DNA of 64,000 bases, from NCBI RefSeq assembly GCF_042408735.1, contig NZ_JBHOQV010000136.1, forward strand, positions 124,001-188,000. The letters are read 5' to 3'. Positions within the stretch are counted from its first letter, which is position 1. Each line of letters begins with the position of its first letter. Position numbers and translations under genes: made by a program. Shown here piece after piece: positions 51,983-61,087 of this stretch. The notes beneath the pieces are model-generated. The model did not search any database. It was not told the DNA's origin and worked only from the letters and a program-made list of their open reading frames with translations. Origin of the DNA: Thermogemmatispora sp042408735 (lineage in GTDB: Bacteria > Chloroflexota > Ktedonobacteria > Ktedonobacterales > Ktedonobacteraceae).

Positions 51983-53731
51983 CTAGGCCGTTTGGATCCG
52001 AGCTACCTCCTGCAGGCCCAGCTCCTGAATGGCCTGCTCACGCATGACAAATTTCTGAATCTTGCCCGTCACGGTCATCGGGAAGCCATCGACAAACTTG
52101 ATATAGCGCGGGATTTTATAGTGGGCGATCTTCCCCTGACAGAAGGCCCGGATCTCCTCGGCCGTGGCCTGCTCGCCTGGCTTCAGCTTGATCCAGGCCA
52201 TAATCTCCTCGCCGTACCTGGCATCCGGCACCCCAATCACCTGGACATCGCTGATCTTGGGATGGGTATAGAGAAACTCCTCGATCTCGCGCGGATAGAC
52301 GTTCTCACCGCCCCGAATGATCATGTCCTTGATGCGCCCCACAATGTTGACATAGCCGTCGGCATCCATGACCGCCAGATCGCCGGTGTGCATCCAGCGC
52401 GCCCGATCGATAGCCTGGGCCGTGGCCGCGGGGTTATTCCAATAGCCCAGCATGACGCTGTAGCCCCGCGTGCATAGCTCACCCGGCTGACCCACAGGCA
52501 CCACCTTGCCGTTGGCCGGATCAACGATCTTGATCTCTAGATGGGGATGCACCTGCCCCACGGTGCTCACCCGCTTCTCTACAGGGTCGTTGAGCCTGGT
52601 CTGCGTCGAAACAGGAGAGGTCTCCGTCATGCCATAGCAGATCTCTACCTGCTTCATGTGCATCTTCTCGATGACCTTGCGCATGACCTCGACCGGGCAG
52701 GGTGAGCCAGCCATGACGCCGGTACGCAGGCTGCTCAGGTCGAACCGGTCAAATTCGGGATGCTCCAGCTCAGCGATGAACATGGTTGGCACCCCATAGA
52801 GAGCCGTACAGCGCTCCTCTTGCACCGCCTCCAGCACAGCCCGCGCCTCAAAGCTCTCCGCCGGGTAGACCATCGTCGCCCCATGCGTCACGCAGCCCAG
52901 ATTGCCCATCACCATGCCGAAGCAGTGATAGAGCGGCACCGGAATACACAGCCGATCCTCGTGGGTGAAGCCCTGCAAGCGCGCCACGAAATAGCCGTTG
53001 TTGAGGATGTTGTGGTGGCTCAGCGTGGCTCCCTTGGGGTAGCCCGTCGTGCCACTAGTATATTGTATGTTAATTGGATCATCAAACTCTTGTTCTCTCT
53101 GTCTTGCAGCAAGAGTCTCATCGCTGACAGCCTCAGCCTGAGCCAGCAGCTCGCTCCAGCGCAGCATCCCGGGCACCGCCTGCGCGCCGAGCTGGACGAT
53201 CAGGCGCAGTTCAGGCAGGCGGGCGGCCTGCAGCTCGCCCGGCTTGCAGCTTGCCAGCTCGGGGGCCAGCGAGATCAGCATCTCAATATAGTTGGAAGAC
53301 TTAAAAGCGGCTGCCGTGATCAGCGCCTTACAACCCGACTGAGTGAGGGCGTACTCGACCTCGTGCAAGCGATAAGCGGGATTGATATTGACCAGAATGG
53401 CCCCGATCTTGGCGGTTGCAAACTGAGTGATACACCACTCGGCGCAGTTGGGGGCCCAGATACCGACCCTTTCTCCTTTCTCGATGCCGAGCTGGATGAG
53501 CGCTTTGGCGCAGCGATTAACCTCCGCCTGTAACTGGCGGTAGGTGAGGCGGATACCCTGGTGGCGAGCGATCAGAGCGGGATGGTCGGGGAAGCGTTCG
53601 ACCGTTTGATCGAAGAGGTCGCCAATGGTCAGCCCCAGCAGCGGGACATCGCTGGGACCGCTGGCATAGCTCCATCGCCGAGCCACAGGCGGTGTGGCCT
53701 TCTCAGAGGCAGATGGTTCTGTCATGGTCAT
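51983..53731 (-). CDS. Fatty acyl-CoA synthetase (AMP-forming)
   Basis: 582 aa. ANL-superfamily motifs: YTSGTTGYPKGATLSH (P-loop), YGMTETSP (A5), GDLAVMDADGYVNIVGRIKDMI (A7/A8 hinge) and GKIQKF with the catalytic Lys (A10). It activates a carboxylic acid to an acyl adenylate and then the CoA thioester. The sequence looks like the medium/long-chain group near ACSF2 and FadD-type enzymes. Chain length cannot be read. AGGAG lies nine bases before the ATG. It is probably monocistronic and cytoplasmic. Confidence 0.9.
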   Translation of the reverse strand: MTMTEPSASEKATPPVARRWSYASGPSDVPLLGLTIGDLFDQTVERFPDHPALIARHQGIRLTYRQLQAEVNRCAKALIQLGIEKGERVGIWAPNCAEWCITQFATAKIGAILVNINPAYRLHEVEYALTQSGCKALITAAAFKSSNYIEMLISLAPELASCKPGELQAARLPELRLIVQLGAQAVPGMLRWSELLAQAEAVSDETLAARQREQEFDDPINIQYTSGTTGYPKGATLSHHNILNNGYFVARLQGFTHEDRLCIPVPLYHCFGMVMGNLGCVTHGATMVYPAESFEARAVLEAVQEERCTALYGVPTMFIAELEHPEFDRFDLSSLRTGVMAGSPCPVEVMRKVIEKMHMKQVEICYGMTETSPVSTQTRLNDPVEKRVSTVGQVHPHLEIKIVDPANGKVVPVGQPGELCTRGYSVMLGYWNNPAATAQAIDRARWMHTGDLAVMDADGYVNIVGRIKDMIIRGGENVYPREIEEFLYTHPKISDVQVIGVPDARYGEEIMAWIKLKPGEQATAEEIRAFCQGKIAHYKIPRYIKFVDGFPMTVTGKIQKFVMREQAIQELGLQEVARIQTA

Positions 53732-53809
53732 GGTGCTTTCTCCTCTGATGCTGAACAGGACAACAGGGCGCTATAGGGCAGGCAGGACCGCGCCTATCCC
53801 TCCACAGCT

Positions 53810-53838
53810 AGGGTAGCCAATGCTCGACCAAAAATCAA
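53810..53838 (-). promoter_or_regulatory. Possible acyl-CoA synthetase promoter
   Basis: TTGATT (53838-53833) and TACCCT (53815-53810), 17-base spacer, minus strand. The -10 match is modest. Confidence 0.35.
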
Positions 53839-53959
53839 GTTTCTCTTTACCTCTCCGGTTTCCCAGAACGAGCCTCTGCCTCAGCCTCCCTCTCACCAAG
53901 CAGACGTCCGCACCGGTCGATCCAGTCAGGCCGCTGCGCTGCCGCAGAGAAGACTCCAT

Positions 53960-53988
53960 TAGGCACTTGCCAGACTGCGATGTATACT
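53960..53988 (+). promoter_or_regulatory. Possible selB promoter
   Basis: TAGGCA (53960-53965) and TATACT (53983-53988) with a 17-base spacer, about 125 bases before the selB ATG. The rest of the 53732-54113 region holds nothing else recognised. Confidence 0.4.
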
Positions 53989-54113
53989 GTAAAGAGGCTC
54001 TCTTCCCTGCTCCTGCAGAGAGAGGGAGTCAGCCGCCAACCTTCAGCAGAAAGAAAAAGATCGACAGCGCGTGCATTCTTTGGAATTCAAAGAATCCAGC
54101 TCATCCTGCGATT

Positions 54114-56054
54114 ATGACATGCATTGGAACAGCCGGGCACATTGATCACGGCAAATCCACCCTGGTGAAGGCCCTGACAGGCATCGATCCGGATCGTCTG
54201 GCAGAAGAGAAAGCGCGGGGGATGACGATCGATCTGGGCTTTGCCTGGCTGACGCTGCCGAACGGCCGCGAGGTCAGCCTGATCGATGTACCAGGACATG
54301 AAGGCTTCATCAAGAACATGTTGGCCGGTGTAGGCGGCATCGATGTGGCCCTGTTGGTAGTGGCCGCCGACGAGGGAGTAATGCCCCAGACCCGCGAGCA
54401 TCTGGCCATACTCGACCTCTTGCAAGTCCGCTGCGGTGTCGTCGCCCTGACCAAGGCCGACCTGGTAGATGAGGAATGGCTCGGCCTTGTCAGCGAAGAG
54501 ATCGCGGCGCTCCTGCGCCCCACCAGCCTGAGCGGCTTCCCCATTGTCCCAGTCTCGGCCATCGATGGACAAGGGATAGCCACCCTGCTCCGCCACCTGC
54601 AAGAAGCCTGCGCGCGGGCACCAGAGCGCCCCGATCGGGGACGTCCTCGCCTCCCTATCGACCGCGTCTTTAGCCTTCCTGGCTTTGGGACCATCGTCAC
54701 GGGAACGCTCATCGACGGGTCCTTCCAGGTGGGACAAGAGGTCGAGATCCTGCCGCGTGGTCTCAAGGCCCGTATCCGTTCGCTCCAGCGCCATCGCCAG
54801 GTGATCAGCCTTGCTCAGCCAGGAGAACGCACCGCCCTCAACCTGGCCGGCATTGCCCGCCAGGAGGTGGCCCGAGGCGATGTGGTGACCCTCCCGGGCC
54901 TGCTGCAGCCAACCACGCTCATCGATGTCCGCCTTCGCCTGCTCCTGGAGGCCCCGCGCCCGCTGAGCCATAACGCCCTGGTCGATTTCTACTGCGGTGC
55001 CCAGGTCGTACCCGCCACCGTGCGCCTGCTGGAAGGCGACGAGCTGCAGCCAGGAGAAAGCGCCTGGGCCCAGCTACGCCTGCAGGAGGCGACCGTTGTC
55101 GAGCGCCACGACCGCTTCATTGTGCGCATCCCCTCGCCCAGCCTGACGATCGGCGGCGGGGAGGTCCTTGATGCCCACCCACGCTATCATCGCCGCCACC
55201 GCCGCGAGGTCCTTCAGCATCTGGAAACACTGGCCCAGGGCGACCCTCAAGCCATCATCATGGCGCATCTCGAGCAGCCACTACACCGCTCACCAGGTTC
55301 GGCCCGCTCTCCCTGGCCAGCCTACGAGCTGGCCGAGCTGGCCCGCCTGAGTAATCTCACCCAGCCTGTGACGCAGCAGGCCCTGGAGACGTTGTTAACA
55401 CAGAGACGAGTGCGGCGTGTGGGAACATACTGGCTCGCGCTCAGTGTCTGGCAGGCCCTCAGCGAGGAGGCCCTCCACCTGGTCCGCAACTACCATGAGC
55501 AGTTTCCGCTGCGCAGCGGACTGTCGAAAGAGGAATGGCGCTCCCGCCTTCACCTGTCTCCGCGCCTGGCAACAGAGGTCTTCGAAACCCTACGGCGCGA
55601 GGGCCTGCTCACAGAGGCCGGCAGCGCTGGTCTGCTTCGTCTCCCCGACTTCGTACCAACCTTTAGCGCCGAGCAGCAAAAGCAGGTAGAGCGCCTGCTT
55701 CAGATCTTTAGAGAAAATCCGTTTATACCGCCAACCCGTGGGGAGGCCGAAGCCCTCGTGGGAAGCGAGCTGCTTAATGCGCTGATTGAACGCGGCGAAC
55801 TAGTGAAGGTGGGGGATGGCAGCATCCTTTTTCTGCGCGAGGCGTATGAGAGAGCGGTAGCCCTTATCACATCCCATTTGCAAGAGCATGGTACCATTAC
55901 TGTAGCTCAGGCACGCGACCTGCTGGGTACCACACGCAAGTACGTCTTGCCTCTCCTGGAACACATGGATGAAGAGCGTATCACGCGCAGGGTCGGCGAT
56001 ACTCGTCTTCTCGCCTCCCAGACGGCAGGTGCCAGAAAGCCGGGCAGCGAGTAG
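54114..56054 (+). CDS. selB: Selenocysteine-specific elongation factor SelB
   Basis: 646 aa. EF-Tu-like GTPase: GHIDHGKST (G1), MTIDLGFAWL, DVPGHEGFI (G3), TKADLVD (G4) and SAIDGQG. Beta-barrel domains and a long C-terminal region of winged helices (ELAELARLSNLTQP, GLSKEEWRSRLH, TVAQARDLLGTTRKYVLPLLEHMD) bind the SECIS hairpin in other SelB proteins. It delivers Sec-tRNA to UGA codons. The ATG at 54114 starts the conserved sequence. A longer in-frame reading from 53820 has no family similarity. The ribosome binding site is weak. No selA, selD or tRNA-Sec was found nearby. Confidence 0.93.
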   Translation: MTCIGTAGHIDHGKSTLVKALTGIDPDRLAEEKARGMTIDLGFAWLTLPNGREVSLIDVPGHEGFIKNMLAGVGGIDVALLVVAADEGVMPQTREHLAILDLLQVRCGVVALTKADLVDEEWLGLVSEEIAALLRPTSLSGFPIVPVSAIDGQGIATLLRHLQEACARAPERPDRGRPRLPIDRVFSLPGFGTIVTGTLIDGSFQVGQEVEILPRGLKARIRSLQRHRQVISLAQPGERTALNLAGIARQEVARGDVVTLPGLLQPTTLIDVRLRLLLEAPRPLSHNALVDFYCGAQVVPATVRLLEGDELQPGESAWAQLRLQEATVVERHDRFIVRIPSPSLTIGGGEVLDAHPRYHRRHRREVLQHLETLAQGDPQAIIMAHLEQPLHRSPGSARSPWPAYELAELARLSNLTQPVTQQALETLLTQRRVRRVGTYWLALSVWQALSEEALHLVRNYHEQFPLRSGLSKEEWRSRLHLSPRLATEVFETLRREGLLTEAGSAGLLRLPDFVPTFSAEQQKQVERLLQIFRENPFIPPTRGEAEALVGSELLNALIERGELVKVGDGSILFLREAYERAVALITSHLQEHGTITVAQARDLLGTTRKYVLPLLEHMDEERITRRVGDTRLLASQTAGARKPGSE

Positions 56055-56189
56055 CGAGCATGGCCAACTGCCGGATGGGTCAGGAACTCTGAGTTTGGGC
56101 CAGCCCTGGGAGGGCAGCCACCACAGAGCCAGTTGCTGATCTGCCAAGAGTGCATCCGAGGGAGTTGCCCAAGGCCCACCGAAAAGATG

Positions 56190-56218
56190 TTCCCAATGGA
56201 GATAGGATGCGCTACAAT
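56190..56218 (+). promoter_or_regulatory. Possible promoter of the PASTA kinase transcript
   Basis: TTCCCA (56190-56195) and TACAAT (56213-56218) with a 17-base spacer. It would give an unusually long leader of about 460 bases before the kinase ATG. Confidence 0.4.
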
Positions 56219-56369
56219 AAGGAGCGAACTGTAGTTTACCGGGTATCCTGCGTTTATCGTCCATAGCAGGGCATTTGTGAAAGAACACCTCGTCCCATCC
56301 GGAGGGCACGCTCGCTGGAGCGTGGAAACAGCGGGCCAGGCTAGTCGGTCGAGCCGGGTAAGGCTGAGC

Positions 56370-56640
56370 GGACCAGGCAGGCAAGAGAGCCAGGCGAGGC
56401 GGCGGAGGCTAGAGAGAGGACAGGGGCCAGCCGGCAGGGCAGGACAGGATAAGGCAGGGCAGGCCAGGCCACGTCATCCCCAACCAGGCTCGGAGCGAAA
56501 GCAGGCAGACAGATTATCGGTCGCCGCGGGGGGAGGAAAAAGGGAGACGACCAGGCCGGCGGGTTTGGTTGGAAGGGAGCACACGGAAAGGCCAGCCAGA
56601 ACAGGAGAGAGGCGGAAGGCCGGCCCGACCACCAGGCTGA
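56370..56640 (+). repeat. Purine-rich low-complexity stretch
   Basis: Irregular repeats of AGG, GGCAGG and CAGGC, with few pyrimidines on the plus strand, between the possible promoter and the kinase gene. An open frame crosses it (from a GTG at 56277), but it encodes only Arg/Gly/Ala/Gln-rich sequence and is unlikely to be a gene. Confidence 0.5.
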
Positions 56641-56688
56641 AGCCCTTGTGGCCCCTCCTGATAAGCTGTACGGTCAAAGCGGAGAGCT

Positions 56689-58500
56689 ATGCAAACTGAA
56701 GTTCTGGGCGAGCGATACCAGCTATTAGACCCCATCGGTCGGGGGGGCATGGCAACTATTTACCGCGGGCGGGACCTGCGCATGGATCGCCCTGTGGCGA
56801 TTAAGGTACTGCGCGAGGTCTATAGTACCGACCCGAAGTTTGTCACGCGCTTCCAGCGCGAGGCGAAGGCCGCCTCTGCCCTGCAACACCCGAATATTGT
56901 TCAGGTCTACGATTACGGGCAGAGCGAGGGGAACTACTATATCGTCATGGAGCTGGTCGAGGGGACAGACCTGCGCCGCTATTTGCGCTCCCGGGGCGTG
57001 CTGGACGTGGAGCGCGCGGTGATTATTGCCCACGATGTCGCCCTCGGCCTCGGCGCCGCCCATCGCCGCGGAATCGTCCATCGCGACGTGAAGCCCCAGA
57101 ATATCCTGGTCGGGCGCGATGGCTCGATCAAGCTGACCGATTTCGGTATCGCCAGCGTTTACAAGGATATTAACGCCGAGCGCCTCACTACCACCGGCAT
57201 GACGCTCGGCACGGTGCAGTACTACGCTCCCGAACAGGCCCAGGGCGAGATCGTTAGCCCGGCCGCCGATGTCTACGCTCTCGGCATCGTGATGTACGAG
57301 ATGCTGACCGGACGCACTCCTTTCGAGGGCGATACTCCGGTCGCCGTGGCCATGCAACATATCCAGGACCCGCCGGTGCCTCCCAGCCACTATAATCCGG
57401 CCATCCCTCCGGCCCTCGAAGAGATTATCCTCCGCTGCCTGGAGAAAATCCCTGAGATGCGTTATCGCGATGGCAGCGCCCTGGCACGCGCCCTGGAGGC
57501 TCTCGGCGAGACCGAGCTGGCAGAGCCAGCCGCCGATGTGGCCGCAGCGCCAACAATGGTTACTTCTCCTTATCGTCCATCAACTTCCGGCTTCGGGCAC
57601 GGCCTGGGCAACGAGGCCCCAGCACCCGCTGTCGCTCCCGGCTACGATCAGCACCCCCTCGCCGCCGGCGCTGCCACAGCTTCTCCCTATCCTCCAGAGG
57701 CGGCCCCCGCCCCCGCACCAGGCCCCTATGGGGGATTTGTCCAGTCAGGCACTACTCGTCCTTTTCAGCGCGATGCTATTGCCGGTACGCGCGGTTCACG
57801 CTTAGCTGGTATTATCACCGCTCTTATCCTTATCGCCACCGTGCTGCTGCTGGGCTTCAGCATCTACCTGGCCTCTATCCTGGGATTTATACCTTTTCTA
57901 CACCTTTCCGGCCAGGCAACGCCAACCCCACCCGAGGTGCCCGTTCCTTCGCTGATTGGACTGACCTATCAGCAGGCTCTGACCCGCGCCACCAACGCCG
58001 GCTTTGTGCTGCAGGTTCACAACGGCCTGACCTCGGGCTACGTGGTACGGCAATCGCCGCAGCCTCCCGCTCTGGCCCCACGTGGCTCAACCATCCTGGT
58101 CGACCTGCAAGAGCGACCGACGCGGGTCATCGTCCCCGACGGGCTGGTTGGTAACACGCTGGCTGGAGCAGAACGCATTCTGCGCAGCCAGGGCATCCCC
58201 TTCACAGTCCAGTCCGACGGGATCGACCCCACCAAGCCGGCTAACTACGTCGACCGCACCTCTCCCAAGAGCGGCGAGGAGCTGCCCAATGGCCAGAGCG
58301 TGATCCTCTACGTAGTCAATTTGAGCACCGGCTCGCCCACCACGGCGCCGACGGCGACGGCGACCCAGAAGCCATCGCCAACACCTTCGCCGACGCCATC
58401 GCCAACACCTTCGCCGACGCCGTCGCCAACACCATCACCGACACCGTCGCCGACCGCTCATCCCTTCCCGACATTGACAGTCCCGCCGGTGTCTCCATAG
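56689..58500 (+). CDS. pknB: PknB-type Ser/Thr protein kinase with PASTA domains
   Basis: 603 aa. Active kinase domain: GRGGMATIY (17-25), K39 in VAIK, E58, HRDVKPQN (D133, N138), DFG (151-153), activation loop with TTTGMTLGT and APEQ (180-183). A Pro/Ala-rich linker, a membrane span (about 373-400), then two PASTA units (about 417-475 and 479-545) and a tail of Ser-Pro-Thr-Pro repeats. PASTA domains bind muropeptides or lipid II in related kinases, so this enzyme probably couples wall state to growth. GGAG lies just before the ATG. The gene ends at a very strong terminator. Confidence 0.95.
   Translation: MQTEVLGERYQLLDPIGRGGMATIYRGRDLRMDRPVAIKVLREVYSTDPKFVTRFQREAKAASALQHPNIVQVYDYGQSEGNYYIVMELVEGTDLRRYLRSRGVLDVERAVIIAHDVALGLGAAHRRGIVHRDVKPQNILVGRDGSIKLTDFGIASVYKDINAERLTTTGMTLGTVQYYAPEQAQGEIVSPAADVYALGIVMYEMLTGRTPFEGDTPVAVAMQHIQDPPVPPSHYNPAIPPALEEIILRCLEKIPEMRYRDGSALARALEALGETELAEPAADVAAAPTMVTSPYRPSTSGFGHGLGNEAPAPAVAPGYDQHPLAAGAATASPYPPEAAPAPAPGPYGGFVQSGTTRPFQRDAIAGTRGSRLAGIITALILIATVLLLGFSIYLASILGFIPFLHLSGQATPTPPEVPVPSLIGLTYQQALTRATNAGFVLQVHNGLTSGYVVRQSPQPPALAPRGSTILVDLQERPTRVIVPDGLVGNTLAGAERILRSQGIPFTVQSDGIDPTKPANYVDRTSPKSGEELPNGQSVILYVVNLSTGSPTTAPTATATQKPSPTPSPTPSPTPSPTPSPTPSPTPSPTAHPFPTLTVPPVSP
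58372..58455 (+). repeat. 12-base tandem repeat coding Ser-Pro-Thr-Pro
   Basis: About seven imperfect copies of a TCGCCAACACCA-like unit at the 3' end of pknB, giving an extracytoplasmic SPTP-type spacer. Likely to vary in length. Confidence 0.85.
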
Positions 58501-58599
58501 GCGGGCCGGAAGGCCGACTGACCGCTGTTTAGAGGCGGTTGGGAGGTCATAGATCCAGCGACCTGCCCTATAAAACAGATGCGGCAACAGCAGGCGCTC

Positions 58600-58650
58600 C
58601 ATCCCAGGGAGCTTCTCCTCCGAGTGGAGAAGCTCCCTGGGATGTATTTT
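58600..58650 (+). terminator. Strong intrinsic terminator after pknB
   Basis: Perfect 19-base stem (58600-58618 with 58626-58644), seven-base loop, then TATTTT. Confidence 0.9.
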
Positions 58651-58937
58651 CGGCCTTGTCCAAAGATATGGAGCCTCTTTCCCACTTCTTAGATGATTAA
58701 AAATATATACGTCGCAAAAAGACTGAACATGGCTTCATTCCTCGAATCGGTACGGAATGAGCGCCTGGTTGCCTGGATAGCAGACAACCAGGGGAGAGCA
58801 AAGCCCAAAAGGGGCCAGGCCGAGGGGAGACGGCCCGCCTCCCTTGGTGGCTTCGGCAGAAGCTCATCTTCAGGAGAAGCCAGGCCGGCGCTCCAGAGAC
58901 GGCAGACAGGCAGGCGGACAGGGGCGGGTGGCTCAGC
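58651..58937. other. Intergenic, AT-rich start then GC-rich
   Basis: An AT-rich patch (58690-58730) is followed by purine-rich sequence. A plus-strand open frame from 58693 encodes low-complexity residues and overlaps the TerC gene end. It is not considered coding. Confidence 0.35.
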
Positions 58938-59765
58938 TCAACGAGAAGGGGGAGAAGAGGAATGCAGGTAGCGCTGATGGCGCTGTTGGAAATAGGCTAC
59001 CAGGCCCATGGCTCCAACAAAGAGGAAGGTTCCCAGATAGACAGCCAGCTCATGATTCTGGAGGAAGCTGATAGCGGGATCGTTGATGATTAGATTGCCC
59101 GCCACCCAGGCCAGAATGAAACTGGCTACCAGGGTCAGGCCGGGCAGCCGACTGAGAATCTCAGCGATCAGGGCGCTGCCCAGGAGCAAAAGGAGGATGC
59201 TGGTCAAGAGGCCGATGATCAAGATCGGGAGCTGTCCCTGAGCAATGGCTCCGATGGCGATCACGTTATCCAGGCTCATGGTCACGTCGGCCACCAGGAT
59301 AGTGAGCATGGCCAGCACGAAGGCGGTGTTTTCCGGCGAAAGGTGGCGCTCCAGCAGGCGGCGAAGATAGGGAGCCTTGTCCAGAACACTAGCAGGACCT
59401 TCCTTCAGCGACTGCGAGGTCCGCGCAACCGTGCCGACCGGGAGTGCATTGGCAGAGGCAGCCGGAGGCTCTTTTTCCTCTGCCGAGCCTCGACTGAAAA
59501 AGAGGCGGGCAGCGATCGAGAGCACCACAAGGCCACCGATGGCCTGAAGATAGGGAATCTGGAGAAGCCAGCTAGCGAGAGCGGTGAATGTGAGGCGCAA
59601 GAAAATGGCCAGGCCCCCGCCGAGTGCCAGGGCCGTCCAGCGTCGTTGGCGTGGGATGCCCACCGTAGCCGCACCGATCACCAGAGCATTATCGCCACTT
59701 AGAGCGAGGTCAACCAGAATAATACCGCCGACGGTGCTGAGAAACTGCAGCCAGGTCTGCGGCAT
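58938..59765 (-). CDS. TerC/YjbE-family integral membrane protein
   Basis: 275 aa, with about seven membrane spans. It carries the family's paired acidic motifs DLALSGDNALVIG in the first half and DVTMSLDNVIAIG in the second, separated by a hydrophilic loop of about 60 residues. Members are linked to metal-ion homeostasis (often manganese) or tellurite resistance. The substrate is not readable here. AAGGGGG lies seven bases before the ATG. A possible small gene ends just upstream with the sequence TGAGATG. Confidence 0.88.
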   Translation of the reverse strand: MPQTWLQFLSTVGGIILVDLALSGDNALVIGAATVGIPRQRRWTALALGGGLAIFLRLTFTALASWLLQIPYLQAIGGLVVLSIAARLFFSRGSAEEKEPPAASANALPVGTVARTSQSLKEGPASVLDKAPYLRRLLERHLSPENTAFVLAMLTILVADVTMSLDNVIAIGAIAQGQLPILIIGLLTSILLLLLGSALIAEILSRLPGLTLVASFILAWVAGNLIINDPAISFLQNHELAVYLGTFLFVGAMGLVAYFQQRHQRYLHSSSPPSR

Positions 59766-59766
59766 C

Positions 59767-59952
59767 TCAAACCCCCTTCATGAGATCGAGACTGATGGCG
59801 ATCCCGCGCAGAGCCAGAAGAAGGTCCATCACATCGATATGCCTGGTCAGGACAGGGCAGAGCAAAAGCCGTGGCACCGCAAAGGCCGGCAGAAATGGGA
59901 CAACTGTCTGCGGGTGTCCTCTCCTCGCCTTGACTGCTCGCTCGGGGGCCAT
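59767..59952 (-). CDS. Possible small gene directly upstream of the TerC gene
   Basis: 61 codons ending at a TGA one base before the terC ATG, with codon use like that of the surrounding genes in its second half (HIDVMDLLLALRGIAISLDL). No ribosome binding site precedes its ATG and no family was recognised. The spacing is what an operon partner would show, but a chance open frame is equally possible. The AT-rich promoter-like patch TATATAAAATAAAG (about 60035-60050, minus strand) may drive both. Confidence 0.25.
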   Translation of the reverse strand: MAPERAVKARRGHPQTVVPFLPAFAVPRLLLCPVLTRHIDVMDLLLALRGIAISLDLMKGV

Positions 59953-60182
59953 GCTGGCGGGCAGCAGGTCGCCTGACTGCCGTGCTGGGGCCGAGAGTAA
60001 GCCCTGCAGTAGGGAACCGCCTCTGAAACGCTTTTCTTTATTTTATATAGTACCACGCGAGGCGCAAGGCGACAACACCAGGTGATAGAATGCAGGGCGC
60101 CTGTCTGACCCTGCAAAGGAGCAGGGCCAGAGCGTCCCATGAGCACGCCACGAGACCAAAGCAAAAGGAGCGCCATGCCGAT

Positions 60183-61028
60183 ATGCTGACCGCTGGACTG
60201 CGCAACGTTTTGCTGACTCGCCCCTGCGGGCTGGCTTTCGATATTGACGGCACCCTCAGCCCTATTGCCCCGACGCCCGAAGCGGCCCGCCTCTTCCCGG
60301 GCGTCGCCTCTCTTCTGGAACGTCTGCGGCCCCACGCCAGTGTGGCGATCTTGACTGGGAGAGCGATCGGGAGCGCGGCGGCCCTGGTAGGGGTCGACGG
60401 GATTACCTACATTGGCAACCACGGCCTGGAGTGGACCACGGGTCTCCCGGAGCACCATCCTATTCGCCTGCTACCAGAGGCCGAAGCCTACCGCCTTCCA
60501 GCTCAACGGCTGCTGGCCCTGGCTGAGCAAAAGCTAGTTCCGGCACATCCCTGCCTGCAGATCGAGCAGAAAAGCATCGGCGGGACTATCCACTATCGCC
60601 GTTGTCCTGACCCAGCCACGGCCCGGCGGCAGATTCTGGAGCTGCTCAGCAGGCCGGCGCAGGAGGCTGGCCTGCTTCTCTCAGAGGGAAAGATGGCCGT
60701 CGAGCTACGTGTACCTGGCCTGAACAAAGGCCAGGCCCTGCAGCGCTTTATCGAGGAGCATCGACTGCGCAGCGCGCTCTTTGCGGGAGACGACACCACC
60801 GACCTTGACGGAGTAGAGACCCTCATCCGCCTGCGCCAGGAAGGGATCTGCCCGGCAGCCGTGACGATCGCTGTGCGTCACGCGGATACCCCTCCACGGC
60901 TGCTAGAGCGGGCCGATCTCGTCGTTGAGGGAGTGGCTGGAATGGCAGCTTTGTTAGAGGAAATAGTCGCCTTTCTAGAGGGCGAGACAGGAGCGTCCTC
61001 GCCAGGCTGGCAGGAAAAGCGTGCGTAG
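60183..61028 (+). CDS. otsB: Trehalose-6-phosphate phosphatase
   Basis: 281 aa. HAD-superfamily enzyme: nucleophile motif FDIDGTLSP (D20, D22), ILTGR (motif II), GNHGLEW, and GDDTTDLDGVE (motif IV), typical of OtsB. It removes phosphate from trehalose 6-phosphate made by OtsA. The ATG at 60183 begins close to the conserved region, with AAGGAG 12 bases upstream. A four-codon ORF (ATG at 60175, stop at 60187) uses the same site at ideal spacing and overlaps the otsB start. A longer in-frame start at 60090 is possible. It converges on otsA. Confidence 0.9.
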   Translation: MLTAGLRNVLLTRPCGLAFDIDGTLSPIAPTPEAARLFPGVASLLERLRPHASVAILTGRAIGSAAALVGVDGITYIGNHGLEWTTGLPEHHPIRLLPEAEAYRLPAQRLLALAEQKLVPAHPCLQIEQKSIGGTIHYRRCPDPATARRQILELLSRPAQEAGLLLSEGKMAVELRVPGLNKGQALQRFIEEHRLRSALFAGDDTTDLDGVETLIRLRQEGICPAAVTIAVRHADTPPRLLERADLVVEGVAGMAALLEEIVAFLEGETGASSPGWQEKRA

Positions 61029-61058
61029 TGGATGACCTCCACGCGCTTTTCTTGCCAG
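61007..61058. terminator. Bidirectional terminator between otsB and otsA
   Basis: CTGGCAGGAAAAGCG (61007-61021) and CGCTTTTCTTGCCAG (61044-61058) pair over 15 bases with one G-U. The stem spans the otsB stop codon. T-rich arms on both strands would serve both convergent genes. Confidence 0.6.
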
Positions 61059-61087
61059 CCCGAAGACAGCGGCATCTAGCAGCAGAG

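Noticed and set aside
56277..56699. RNase P RNA, SRP RNA or tRNA-Sec in the purine-rich region
   Set aside because: None of the conserved core sequences of these RNAs was found.
58693..58971. 92-codon plus-strand frame
   Set aside because: Low-complexity sequence running into the end of the TerC-family gene on the other strand.
59766..60060. yybP-ykoY (manganese) riboswitch upstream of terC
   Set aside because: Such elements often precede terC-like genes, but the conserved internal loop sequences are not present.
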